The translations under genes were made by a program, and so were the position numbers. A DNA stretch of 52,494 bases from Polyangium jinanense (lineage in GTDB: Bacteria; Myxococcota; Polyangia; Polyangiales; Polyangiaceae), in NCBI RefSeq assembly GCF_028435365.1, contig NZ_JAGTJJ010000068.1, positions 1 to 52,494 on the forward strand, given 5' to 3'. A model generated the notes under the pieces. It was not told the origin of the DNA and ran no database searches. It saw nothing but the letters and a program-made list of their open reading frames with translations. This document shows, one piece after another, positions 33,510 through 41,938 of this stretch (positions are counted from its first letter, which is position 1; each line of letters opens with the position of its first letter).

Positions 33510-35765
33510 ATGAACGTTGAACGACAGAGCTTCCGGCCGAGGCAGGGACGTATGCTCGGTCCGGTCATGATCGCAATGCTTGCAGCTTGCAGCGCCGACA
33601 CCACCCCCGGCGAGGGCGTGTCTGCTCCCGCGAGCGCCCCTGCGCAGGCGGTGCGGGGAGGTTCGGCGTCGATGCCGAAAGACTTGCGCGCGGCCTACAT
33701 CGCGTCCGTGCAGCAGCAAGCCTCGGAGCGATATGCCGCCGTGGCGCTCTCGCCGGGGCTTTTACGCGCAGAGAACCACGCACAGCGGTTCGCGGCGACG
33801 CTCGATGGCGCGGGCGTTTCGCTTTCGCCAGCGGACGGCGCGTGGACGTTCGGCATGCGCGCAGCCGGGCTTGGCTGCGAGGGCCAGGTGACGGAACTCG
33901 GCGCGGCGGAGCCCGTGGCCGAGGGCAACCGAATTCGTTATGGGCGCGAGGCCCTGGAAGAATGGTACGTGAACGGCCCGCTCGGGCTCGAACAGGGGTT
34001 CGTCCTCGCGGCGGCTCCGTCGTGCGCCGGGACGAAGGTCATGGCCATCGAGCTTGGCGGGGATCTGCGGGCGGAGCTCGTGGACGAGGACGGAGACGGG
34101 CGCGGGGAGGCGCTTTCGCTTCGGGACGGGGAGGGCCGCGCGGCGCTCGAGTATACCGACCTGTATGTGAAGGACGCGGCGGGCAAAGAGCTGCCGGCGT
34201 GGCTGTCGCTCGCGCCGGGGCGGGTCGTGATCCACGTGGACGACGCGGGGGCGGCCTATCCGGTGGAGATCGATCCGCTCCTTGCGGTGCAGCAGGCGAA
34301 GCTGCTCGCAAACGATGGGGCGGCGAGCGACTATTTGGGCTATTCGGCCGCGCTCTCGGGAGACACGGCGCTCGTGGGGGCGCCTGACGACGACGACAAC
34401 GGCATGATCTCCGGCTCAGCCTACGTCTTCGTGCGGAGCAATGGCGTCTGGACCCAGCAGGCGAAGCTCGTCGCAAACGACGGGGCGGTGGGCGACAATT
34501 TCGCCTGGTCGGTCGCGCTTTCGGAGGAAATGGCGCTCGTGGGGGCTTACGGGGACGACGGCAAGGGCTCGGCCTACGTCTTCGTGCGGAGCAATGGCGC
34601 CTGGACCCAGCAGGCCAAGCTCCTGGCAGATGACGGGGCGGCGAACGACGCTTTCGGCGATTCGGTCGCGCTTTCGGGCGACACGGCGCTCGTAGGGGCG
34701 TACTGGGACGACGATAAGGGCTTGCAATCCGGCTCGGCCTACGTCTTCGTGCGGAGCGGCGGAGCCTGGAACCAAGAGGCCAAGCTGTTCGCGAACGACG
34801 CAGCGGGAGACGACTATTTCGGCGGGTCGGTCGCGCTCTCGGGGGACACGGCGCTCGTGGGTGCGTTTCGGGACGACGACAAGGGCACGGAATCCGGCTC
34901 GGCCTACGTCTTCGTGCGGAGCGGCGGAGCCTGGACCCAGCAGGCGAAGCTCGTTGCGAACGACGGGCAGGTGGGAGACCTCCTCGGCGTTTCGGTCGCG
35001 CTCTCCGGGGACACGGCGCTCGTGGGGGCGTACAGGGACGACGACAAGGGCAGTAACGCCGGCTCGGCCTACGTCTTCGTGCGGAGCAATGGCGTCTGGG
35101 CCCAGCAGGCGAAGCTCCTGGCAAACGACGGGGCGGCGGACGACGAGTTTGGCGTTTCGGTCGCGCTCTCCGGGGACACGGCGCTCGTGGGGGCGGATCT
35201 GAACGGCGAGAAGGCCTCGTACGCCGGCGCGGCCTACGTCTTCGTCCTTTCGGCAAGCCAGGGGAATTCCTGCATGGCCGACGCAGAATGCGCGAGCGGG
35301 TTCTGCGTGGACGGCGTCTGCTGCGATACGGCTTGCGGCGGAGGCACCACGGGAGACTGCCAGGCGTGCAGCGTGGCGGCGGGCGCGCTGGTGGACGGCA
35401 CGTGCGCGCCGATCTCCGCCGGCACGACGTGCCGCGCCTCGGCAGGCGCGTGCGACGTGGCCGAGACTTGCGACGGGCAAACCCTGGATTGCCCTGCGGA
35501 TGGATTGGCAGCCGATGGAACACCCTGCTCGGCGGGCGTCTGCGAAGGCGGCGCTTGCATCGACGGCGCAGGCGGCGCAGGCGGCGCAGGCGGCGCAGGT
35601 GGCGCGGGCGGCGCAGGCGGCGCGGGCGGCGCGGGCGGCGAAGCGCCCGCCGACGACAGCGGCTGCGGGTGCCGGACGGCGTCGCAGGCGGGGAGCTCGC
35701 CTGTGCTTCCCACGCTGGCGCTCGGGCTCCTTCTCGCATGGCGGAGGCGCGTGCGGCGCGCGTGA
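33510..35765 (+). CDS. MYXO-CTERM surface protein with six FG-GAP repeats (paralogue C)
   Basis: 751 residues with the same architecture as paralogue A: lipobox MLAACSAD, a 230-residue N-terminal domain, FG-GAP repeats (six, not seven), a Cys-rich module with one CRASAGACDVAETCDG unit, a shorter Gly/Ala linker and the MYXO-CTERM (DDSGCGCRTASQ, LPTLALGLLLAW, RRRVRR). The ATG follows GAGAAAGG. Differences in repeat number and linker length from A indicate unequal recombination within the cluster. Presumably surface-displayed; propellers of this type often bind ligands or other cells, but no ligand is known here. Confidence 0.92.
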   Translation: MNVERQSFRPRQGRMLGPVMIAMLAACSADTTPGEGVSAPASAPAQAVRGGSASMPKDLRAAYIASVQQQASERYAAVALSPGLLRAENHAQRFAATLDGAGVSLSPADGAWTFGMRAAGLGCEGQVTELGAAEPVAEGNRIRYGREALEEWYVNGPLGLEQGFVLAAAPSCAGTKVMAIELGGDLRAELVDEDGDGRGEALSLRDGEGRAALEYTDLYVKDAAGKELPAWLSLAPGRVVIHVDDAGAAYPVEIDPLLAVQQAKLLANDGAASDYLGYSAALSGDTALVGAPDDDDNGMISGSAYVFVRSNGVWTQQAKLVANDGAVGDNFAWSVALSEEMALVGAYGDDGKGSAYVFVRSNGAWTQQAKLLADDGAANDAFGDSVALSGDTALVGAYWDDDKGLQSGSAYVFVRSGGAWNQEAKLFANDAAGDDYFGGSVALSGDTALVGAFRDDDKGTESGSAYVFVRSGGAWTQQAKLVANDGQVGDLLGVSVALSGDTALVGAYRDDDKGSNAGSAYVFVRSNGVWAQQAKLLANDGAADDEFGVSVALSGDTALVGADLNGEKASYAGAAYVFVLSASQGNSCMADAECASGFCVDGVCCDTACGGGTTGDCQACSVAAGALVDGTCAPISAGTTCRASAGACDVAETCDGQTLDCPADGLAADGTPCSAGVCEGGACIDGAGGAGGAGGAGGAGGAGGAGGAGGEAPADDSGCGCRTASQAGSSPVLPTLALGLLLAWRRRVRRA

Positions 35766-35785
35766 TGTCCTTCCCGCGCGGGTGA

Positions 35786-35810
35786 GGCAGCGGCAGCCCC
35801 TGCCGCTGCC
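35786..35810 (+). terminator. Perfect 11-bp hairpin after paralogue C
   Basis: GGCAGCGGCAG (35786-35796), loop CCC, CTGCCGCTGCC (35800-35810). A strong GC stem without a U-tract, and the probable end of the cluster transcript. Confidence 0.65.
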
Positions 35811-36049
35811 GTTCGAATCGACCGACGAGGTGCCACGCGGATAACGATATCGCAAATTTTGAATGGCAGCATTCGGCGGCGGGTCACGGACCTGGTACGT
35901 CCTACAAAGTCCTTCGCGTGCGTAAGAATTCGCTGGCTATTTCGATGCCGCTTCGCGTAAGGTATTTCGAGATGCCGGGCGACGCGCGTGGTTTTCGCGC
36001 AAGGCGGATTTTTCTGCCGTTTCACGGGCCCGTGCGAGGGGAGCCGGAC

Positions 36050-37636
36050 ATGAAAAAGTTCACTGCGTTGGCGCTCGGCGCCATCTCTGGGCTCGTTTGT
36101 TCGCAAAGCGCGCTGGCCGCCGAGAGCGTCACATTCGACGACCAGATCGTCATCACGTCGGCGGACGGAACCGAAATCGCCGCCAATCTCTTCACCCCTG
36201 CCGCGACGAGCTCGAATGCGTCGCTTCCGGTGATCATCTTCATCAATAGCTGGGCGCTCGAGGAGCACGAGTACCTCGCCCAGGCCTTCAAGTTCGCGCA
36301 GGACGGCTACATCGTCCTGAGCTACAGCGCGCGCGGCTGGGGGCAGTCGACCGCGTTCGCGACCGTAGGCGGGCCCGAGGACATCGAGGACCTGTCGGCG
36401 ATCATCGACTGGCTCGACGTGAACACGCAGGCCGACATCTCGAACATCGGCCTTTCCGGGATCTCGTATGGCGCGGGCCTGTCGCTGCTCGGGATCGCGA
36501 ACGAGCCGCGCATCAAGACCGCGGCCGCGCTGAGCGGCTGGGGCAGTCTGTCGGACGCCCTTTACGGCGCAGATACGACGAGCCTCGCGTGGGGCACGAT
36601 CCTCATCGGCTCGGGCTACCTGCTCGGAGAGATCTCGAGCGACATCCCAGCCTACTTCGCCGATCTGATCGCGGGTTCCGACGTCTCCGAGGCGATCGCC
36701 TGGGCCAACGAGCGCTCCCCCCTCACGCACGTGGACAAGATCAACGCCCGCAATGCCCCCGTCTACATCAGCAACAACTTCGGCGACGAGCTGTTCAAGC
36801 CGAACTCCTCGCTGAAGTTCTATTCGCTCCTCACCGGCCCCAAGCGGATCGACATCAACCAGGGCATCCACGCCAGCGCCGAGGCCACGGGCTTGCTCGG
36901 GCTGCCGAACTACGTGTGGAACAACGTCCACGACTGGTTCGATTTCTGGCTCAAGGGCGTCGACAACGGCATCACCGAGAAGCCGCCGGTCGCGATGGAG
37001 CTCCAGTCCTCGAACCAGCGCGTCGAATTCGAAGACTGGCCGAGCGCCAGCGTCAGCACGAAGACCCTCTACCTGGGCCCCCGCGGCTTGATCGGGGACG
37101 GCGCCTTGCGGAACTCTCCCAACACGTCGACGTACACGAATTCGATCTGGTCGGGCGCCGACTCGATCGCCACGACGGGCATCCCCATCCTCTCGGCCGC
37201 GCTCGACGCGCACATTGATCTCGAGGTTTCGGCCTGGCTGCCCGCGGCCTCCGACGTCAACTCGATCGTCTATGAGACCTCGTCCCTGAGCTCCCCGATC
37301 AAGCTCCGCGGCGTCTCGACCCTCGACGTCTGGGTGTCTCCCTCGCATTCGAAGACCCAGCTCGTCGCTTACCTCTACGACGAAGATGCCCTGGGCAACG
37401 GGAAGCTGATCTCGCACGGCGTGAGGACGCTGCACAACGCGAAGCCCGGGCAGGACGTGAAGCTGTCCATCGAGTTCGTCACGGCGGGCTACGACGTGCC
37501 GGCTGGGCACCGCCTGGCGCTCGTGCTCGACACCGTCGACCCGCTCTATCAGCCGGCGACGCTGGGCGTGGAGCAGATCAACATCCGCTACGGCTCGTCG
37601 AAGCAGTCCGTGCTGACGCTCTCGTACGACCCTTGA
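36050..37636 (+). CDS. Secreted CocE/NonD-type serine hydrolase (S15 family-like)
   Basis: 528 residues from the ATG at 36050 (ribosome site GAGGGGAG). Signal peptide MKKFTALALGAISGLV ... ALAAES. The alpha/beta-hydrolase core has PVIIFINSWALEEHEY, the SARGWGQS block, the nucleophile GISYG with Ser139, a probable acid in SNNFGDELF and His in NQGIHASAE. The C-terminal jelly-roll domain of X-Pro dipeptidyl-peptidases/cocaine esterases follows (RGVSTLDVWVSPS, VPAGHRLALVLDT). It probably cleaves esters or peptides outside the cell; substrate unknown. Followed 47 nt later by another exported hydrolase. Confidence 0.9.
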   Translation: MKKFTALALGAISGLVCSQSALAAESVTFDDQIVITSADGTEIAANLFTPAATSSNASLPVIIFINSWALEEHEYLAQAFKFAQDGYIVLSYSARGWGQSTAFATVGGPEDIEDLSAIIDWLDVNTQADISNIGLSGISYGAGLSLLGIANEPRIKTAAALSGWGSLSDALYGADTTSLAWGTILIGSGYLLGEISSDIPAYFADLIAGSDVSEAIAWANERSPLTHVDKINARNAPVYISNNFGDELFKPNSSLKFYSLLTGPKRIDINQGIHASAEATGLLGLPNYVWNNVHDWFDFWLKGVDNGITEKPPVAMELQSSNQRVEFEDWPSASVSTKTLYLGPRGLIGDGALRNSPNTSTYTNSIWSGADSIATTGIPILSAALDAHIDLEVSAWLPAASDVNSIVYETSSLSSPIKLRGVSTLDVWVSPSHSKTQLVAYLYDEDALGNGKLISHGVRTLHNAKPGQDVKLSIEFVTAGYDVPAGHRLALVLDTVDPLYQPATLGVEQINIRYGSSKQSVLTLSYDP

Positions 37637-37683
37637 AACCGCCGTCCCTTCCCTCCGGCCCGATCTGCGTGTAGAACTCCCGC

Positions 37684-38475
37684 GTGTCCGCCCGCTCTCC
37701 GCGCCCCGACGACCGAAGGCTCCAGCGCGCCGCGCGCCTGCTCTTCGTGGCCGCCCTCGGCCTCGTCTGCGCCGCGCCCTTCGTCACGGGCGAGCTCCCC
37801 GTCGCGGAGGCCAAGGAGGCGAAGGGTAAGGCCAAGCCCAAGGCCGAGAAGAAGGCCCCCGCCGGCAAGGGTGTGTTCGAGCACGGATGCCGCGTGCAGA
37901 GCCCGCAAAAATTCCTCGAACGCCGCACGTTCGTCTCGAAGGGCGTGCTCGACGGGGGGAAACACACGAAGGCGGTGCAGTACCTCGCCACCCATTACGG
38001 CAACGTCGGCGACGACCTCACGCGCAAGCTGAACCCAAAAGGCGCGCTCGCCCAGGCCGTGACCGTGCAGTTCATGGGCCTTCCCGTCTCGGTGCACACG
38101 AAGGTCGCGCCCGCGCTCGCCTGCGTCGAGAAGAAGATCAAGAAGTCCTGCACCGGCGCTTCCAAGTACACCCCGCGCGCCCTCGGCGGGTTCCGCGGGG
38201 CGAATACCTACCGCGGCATCGAGATCTCGAACCACCTCTTCGGCATCGCGCTCGACATCGACCCCGACCGAAACCCTTGCTGCGGCTGCGTCGACCCCTG
38301 GCCGAGCCATCCGAAATGCAAGCAGAAGTCGCGCTCACCGTACGATCGCGCGGCGATGCCGAAATGCTGGATCAAGGCATTCGAACGGTTCGGATTCGAC
38401 TGGCTCGGGCACGACGCGCTCGAGGATACGATGCATTTCGAGTTTCTCGGGGATCCGGACAGGATCAAGAGGTAG
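37684..38475 (+). CDS. Exported M15-type (VanY/LAS) D,D-peptidase-like protein
   Basis: 263 residues from a GTG. The N-terminus has a hydrophobic signal or anchor (LLFVAALGLVCAAPFVTG) and a Lys/Ala linker. Zinc-site motifs are SNHLFGIALDID (His and Asp) and DTMHFEF (His), with a CCGCVDPWPSHPKCK Cys cluster probably forming disulfides. It most likely cuts peptidoglycan stem peptides in the periplasm or in prey cells. No good ribosome site is visible, so the exact start is uncertain. It converges on the C11 peptidase gene with 14 nt between stops. Confidence 0.86.
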   Translation: MSARSPRPDDRRLQRAARLLFVAALGLVCAAPFVTGELPVAEAKEAKGKAKPKAEKKAPAGKGVFEHGCRVQSPQKFLERRTFVSKGVLDGGKHTKAVQYLATHYGNVGDDLTRKLNPKGALAQAVTVQFMGLPVSVHTKVAPALACVEKKIKKSCTGASKYTPRALGGFRGANTYRGIEISNHLFGIALDIDPDRNPCCGCVDPWPSHPKCKQKSRSPYDRAAMPKCWIKAFERFGFDWLGHDALEDTMHFEFLGDPDRIKR

Positions 38476-38489
38476 GCGGGGCGGGGGGA

Positions 38490-40130
38490 TCAAAGCCCCT
38501 CGCAAGGATCCTCTCCCGCCGGCGCATGCGGATCCGGCACGCCCGTCCGGCACGCCTCGGCCTGATCGATGCACGCTTGCAGGATCTTCGTCCAGCCCGT
38601 GCGTTGTTCGAATGCCGTCGCGCGGTACGTATCCATCAGCGAGCGCCCGTTCTCCCGGAGCAAAAGCTCGAATGGATTGCCCCAGAGCACGCTGAGCCCA
38701 CCGAGCCGCGTGCCCGTGCTCGGCTCGACGCGCTGGGCCTCGACCACGAACGGGCTCAACGCGTGGAAGCCCGAGAGGCGCCGGTACTGGCCGCCGTATT
38801 GCAATTGCTCGCCCCAGGGGTTTTCTCGCGTCCAGAGGTGCGGCCGGCCGATGACCGAAAGCACGTCGCGCGCCGCCGCCGCCACGTCCGGGCCGACGAC
38901 CACCGAGCCCGAGCCGCCGGGGCCACAAAACGCGGGATCCGCGAGCCGTTCGAGCAAGGCCACGAGGTCGACCGACGCATCCGACGCCGTCGTGCGTGAC
39001 CGCGTCGCCCGCCGCGACCGTCCCCCGTGCGACGCCGACGCCGCCGAGGCGACGATGCCCGCCCCGCCGCAGGCCTCGGCGAAGATCGACGTGACGTCCG
39101 CGCAGGTAAACCCGCGAGGTCGCTCGCGACGCACGGCCGTGACGAGCTCGGCGAGCGCTTCTTCGAGCTTGCCGATACGCCGCAAATCGAGCCCGACGCT
39201 CGTGACCGAAGTGCCGACGTACGCGCGCCCCGCGGTCGAGACGCCCTCGATGTAGGCGCGCACGTAATCGGTGACGACCGCCTCCACGAGCACACGCGGG
39301 CTCGCCGCGGGGCGATCCTGCGCAATGTAGCGGAGCGCGCTGTACGGGTGACCGGCGTCCGGAACCGTCTCACGCGAGGCGATCAGGTAATCGGCCGTTC
39401 CCGAGAGCGACGAGGCCACCTCGACGGCGCCCATGCGGCACGTGTCGAATGCGACGACGTCGATGCGGTTCGAGGTGCCGAGCCCGCCGAGGCCGGGTTT
39501 CGTGCGAATCTCCGTTTCGATCACCTTCGACGCCTCACCGAGCGCGGCCGAGAGTCCCTCCAGGGACAAACGTTTGCCCGACGTCGCGTCGTCGGCGATG
39601 CCCGTGAACCCGTCGCCGTGGCCCGTGAACGTGACCCAGTAATGGCGCGCCGGGTACATCCGCACGCCCTCCACCAGGAAATCACGCAAGGTCGCCATGT
39701 CGCTCGTGTCGGTCTCGCCGAGGACCATGACGCCCGGCGTTTCGTTCTCCCGGCCCGGAGGCCTGATTTCCTCGCGGTAAATCGAATACCGCTCGGAGGG
39801 GCGGGGTTTGCCGTCCTCACCCACCTGGAATGGCGCATAGTCGCGCTGCACCAGGATGCGGAAGAGGGCGCTGCCGCCGAGGCCGTGTTGCCATTCGAGC
39901 GCGTCCTGATCGAACGCGGCGACGAGGTTCTGGTCGTGGTCGTCGTTCGCCGCGAACACGAGCCACGTCCATTCCGCGGTCCAGAGCGAGGGCGGCCCCC
40001 GACGGAGCTCCGCGCTGCTCTGCTCGACCGCCGGCGCCGCCTCCATGGCGCCCGCCGAAGGGCCCTCGGGGGCGCACGCCGCGAGACCCGTGGCGAGCGC
40101 CCCGAGGGCGATCACGTGCGTTCTATTCAC
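38490..40130 (-). CDS. Clostripain-like (C11 family) cysteine peptidase, lipoprotein
   Basis: 546 residues from the GTG at 40130, chosen because it gives a compact signal peptide with lipobox GLAACAP; an ATG at 40154 would overlap the upstream gene. Catalytic pair of the C11 family: His in VTFTGHGDGF and Cys in VAFDTCRMGAVEVA, separated by about 65 residues as usual. An LxVLGETDTSD segment and a Ser/Arg-rich insertion near residue 380 are visible. Clostripains cleave after Arg, but specificity here is not visible. Probably co-transcribed with the transglutaminase-like gene 13 nt upstream. Confidence 0.9.
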   Translation of the reverse strand: MNRTHVIALGALATGLAACAPEGPSAGAMEAAPAVEQSSAELRRGPPSLWTAEWTWLVFAANDDHDQNLVAAFDQDALEWQHGLGGSALFRILVQRDYAPFQVGEDGKPRPSERYSIYREEIRPPGRENETPGVMVLGETDTSDMATLRDFLVEGVRMYPARHYWVTFTGHGDGFTGIADDATSGKRLSLEGLSAALGEASKVIETEIRTKPGLGGLGTSNRIDVVAFDTCRMGAVEVASSLSGTADYLIASRETVPDAGHPYSALRYIAQDRPAASPRVLVEAVVTDYVRAYIEGVSTAGRAYVGTSVTSVGLDLRRIGKLEEALAELVTAVRRERPRGFTCADVTSIFAEACGGAGIVASAASASHGGRSRRATRSRTTASDASVDLVALLERLADPAFCGPGGSGSVVVGPDVAAAARDVLSVIGRPHLWTRENPWGEQLQYGGQYRRLSGFHALSPFVVEAQRVEPSTGTRLGGLSVLWGNPFELLLRENGRSLMDTYRATAFEQRTGWTKILQACIDQAEACRTGVPDPHAPAGEDPCEGL

Positions 40131-40143
40131 GTCCGCGTATGTC

Positions 40144-41610
40144 CTACCGGCCATTGCGCGAGATGCGCAGGATCTGCTGGATCGCCACGTACGAGATGTG
40201 GGGATTGTCGCCGCGCCCGCCGGTGTCGTCCCCCGCCTCGTCGCTCGCGTCCGGGAACGCGGACATGTAAATGAAGTCGGGGTGCAGCTCCTTGCTGTTC
40301 GGACCGACGCCCGTCGGCGAGTCGATCCACTCGCCGCCGAGGATCGTGCCGCGTCCGTCGAGCTCGAGCACGTAATGGAACGTGACCTCGGCCAGGGGAC
40401 GACGACGCTGGAGCGGCGGCACGAGGAGCTGCTCGATGCTCGCCGCGTAATTGACGAGGTAGGCGCTCGTGCGGATCCGCGCGAACCGGACGGCGTTCTC
40501 GTTCCACCGGTACGTGCGGCAGTTGCCCGCAGGCCCGTTGCCGTTGCAGACGAGCTGCGAGGCGCGGCGCTCGTCGATCTCCTCGTTCTCCTGGACGCGA
40601 TAGCGCACGATCGGGAACGTCCAGACCTCGTCGCCGTACGCGTAATCCATGACGAACGGGAGTTTTTCGCGCGGGCCGCCGAGGTTCGCGAGCGCGGGCG
40701 CGCCGCGGCCCATGAGGCCCGTCAAGGCGATGTGCAGCGTGCCGGGGTTCAGGTCGCGGCACGCGGGGTTCGTCGGCCGCCCGGCGTTGTCCGTCGTGAT
40801 GTCGTCCTCGGGCACGTTGCAGCGGTTGCCGGCCATCGTCGAGGAGTCGTGGAAATAGACCTCGGAGAAGAGCGCCTCGATGTCGGCCATGCGGAAGAGC
40901 ACGCAGCCTCGGTCGCGCTCGCCGTTGCATGCCACGATGCGGCCATTCTCGCGCCGGACGCGCACGTCGCGCATGGGCGCGCCGTCACGCTCGGCCGTGG
41001 CGTAGGACGACCAGCCATTGCAATGCCCCCACCAGTCCTCGGGGACCGTGGACTGGTAGGTGCCGTGATTCAAGAGCTCCCACGCGGTGGCGGGGCCCGC
41101 GACGACGATCGAGGGGCGGACCCTGCCCGCGCCGCGCTCGCGCTCCGGCCGGCGCATCTCTTCGTTCGTGAACGCGCGGACCTGCGGGAGGCGCTGCGCC
41201 TCGCCCGGATTCATGAGCAGATCGTACTTTTCGACGGGCGAGAGGTTGTCGGGATCGGAGCGGAAATCGCTGTAGTCCTTGTTTGCCGTATTCCAGCGGT
41301 CGGCGATCCCGTTGTCGCTCATCGGCCACCAGCTCGACGGGAAGATGGCCCGCGAGCTCTCGCCGGCATCCGGGCCGGATTGCAGGCGCAGGAGCGCGCC
41401 GCGGAGCTCCGGGTGCAGACGCGCCGGCCGGTTCGTGTCGTTCATGGGCTCCCGTCCGGGCGCCCGGGGGATCAGGATTTCGTGGGTTCGGTAAAACCCA
41501 TTCGACGTAAAATCCGGCCGGAGCCGCGGCTCTTGCGCCGAAGTCACGCGTTGCGCGCCGAGGAGCGCGAGTACGGACGCAGCCAGAATGACGGTTCGGG
41601 ATTTGTTCAT
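40144..41610 (-). CDS. Secreted transglutaminase-elicitor-like protein
   Basis: 488 residues with a signal peptide (TVILAASVLALLGAQRVTSAQ). It matches the transglutaminase-elicitor family, known from the Phytophthora elicitor and found in bacteria: WWGHCNGWSSYA with the nucleophile Cys197, and MADIEALFSEVYFHDSS plus a Cys-rich region in the middle. Family members cross-link Gln and Lys side chains. ATG 41610 is preferred because AGGA lies 11 nt upstream; ATG 41619 is in frame but only 2 nt from it. It forms a minus-strand operon with the C11 peptidase and diverges from the S41 peptidase gene. Confidence 0.84.
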   Translation of the reverse strand: MNKSRTVILAASVLALLGAQRVTSAQEPRLRPDFTSNGFYRTHEILIPRAPGREPMNDTNRPARLHPELRGALLRLQSGPDAGESSRAIFPSSWWPMSDNGIADRWNTANKDYSDFRSDPDNLSPVEKYDLLMNPGEAQRLPQVRAFTNEEMRRPERERGAGRVRPSIVVAGPATAWELLNHGTYQSTVPEDWWGHCNGWSSYATAERDGAPMRDVRVRRENGRIVACNGERDRGCVLFRMADIEALFSEVYFHDSSTMAGNRCNVPEDDITTDNAGRPTNPACRDLNPGTLHIALTGLMGRGAPALANLGGPREKLPFVMDYAYGDEVWTFPIVRYRVQENEEIDERRASQLVCNGNGPAGNCRTYRWNENAVRFARIRTSAYLVNYAASIEQLLVPPLQRRRPLAEVTFHYVLELDGRGTILGGEWIDSPTGVGPNSKELHPDFIYMSAFPDASDEAGDDTGGRGDNPHISYVAIQQILRISRNGR

Positions 41611-41938
41611 GGTTTTCATGGTCCTGTCGATAGCGGCGGCCGTCCGAACACCACTGCAGAGCCCGGGCCAGCGTGCTCGGCTGAGAGCGTACCGTTTAGG
41701 CTCGCGTCGGCGGGTGGACTGTGCAGGCGGAGAGCGGTCGTGTGAGGGCAGAAGGAAAACGGAGAAACCCGGAAATGCCGCGTTTTCCTGGCGCCGCGCG
41801 GACGCGGGCCGGGGCCGCGGACCCCCGCCGCCGGACCTCGAGGGCGTCGAAATCCTGCTACTTCGTCACGGAGCGCTCGTGGCGGCGTCACCCGAACGGC
41901 GGACGATCGTAGAAGCGAACAACGAAGGAGTTTGGCGC
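41611..41938. other. Divergent promoter region
   Basis: 328 bases between the transglutaminase-like and S41 genes. No gene, no clear palindrome. The frame extending upstream of the S41 start is Arg-rich and non-protein-like. Confidence 0.5.

Noticed and set aside
32051..35739. Long minus-strand frames opposite the FG-GAP genes
   Set aside because: Arg/Pro-rich mirror images of the repeats, with no start signals; typical antisense artefacts of repetitive GC-rich genes.
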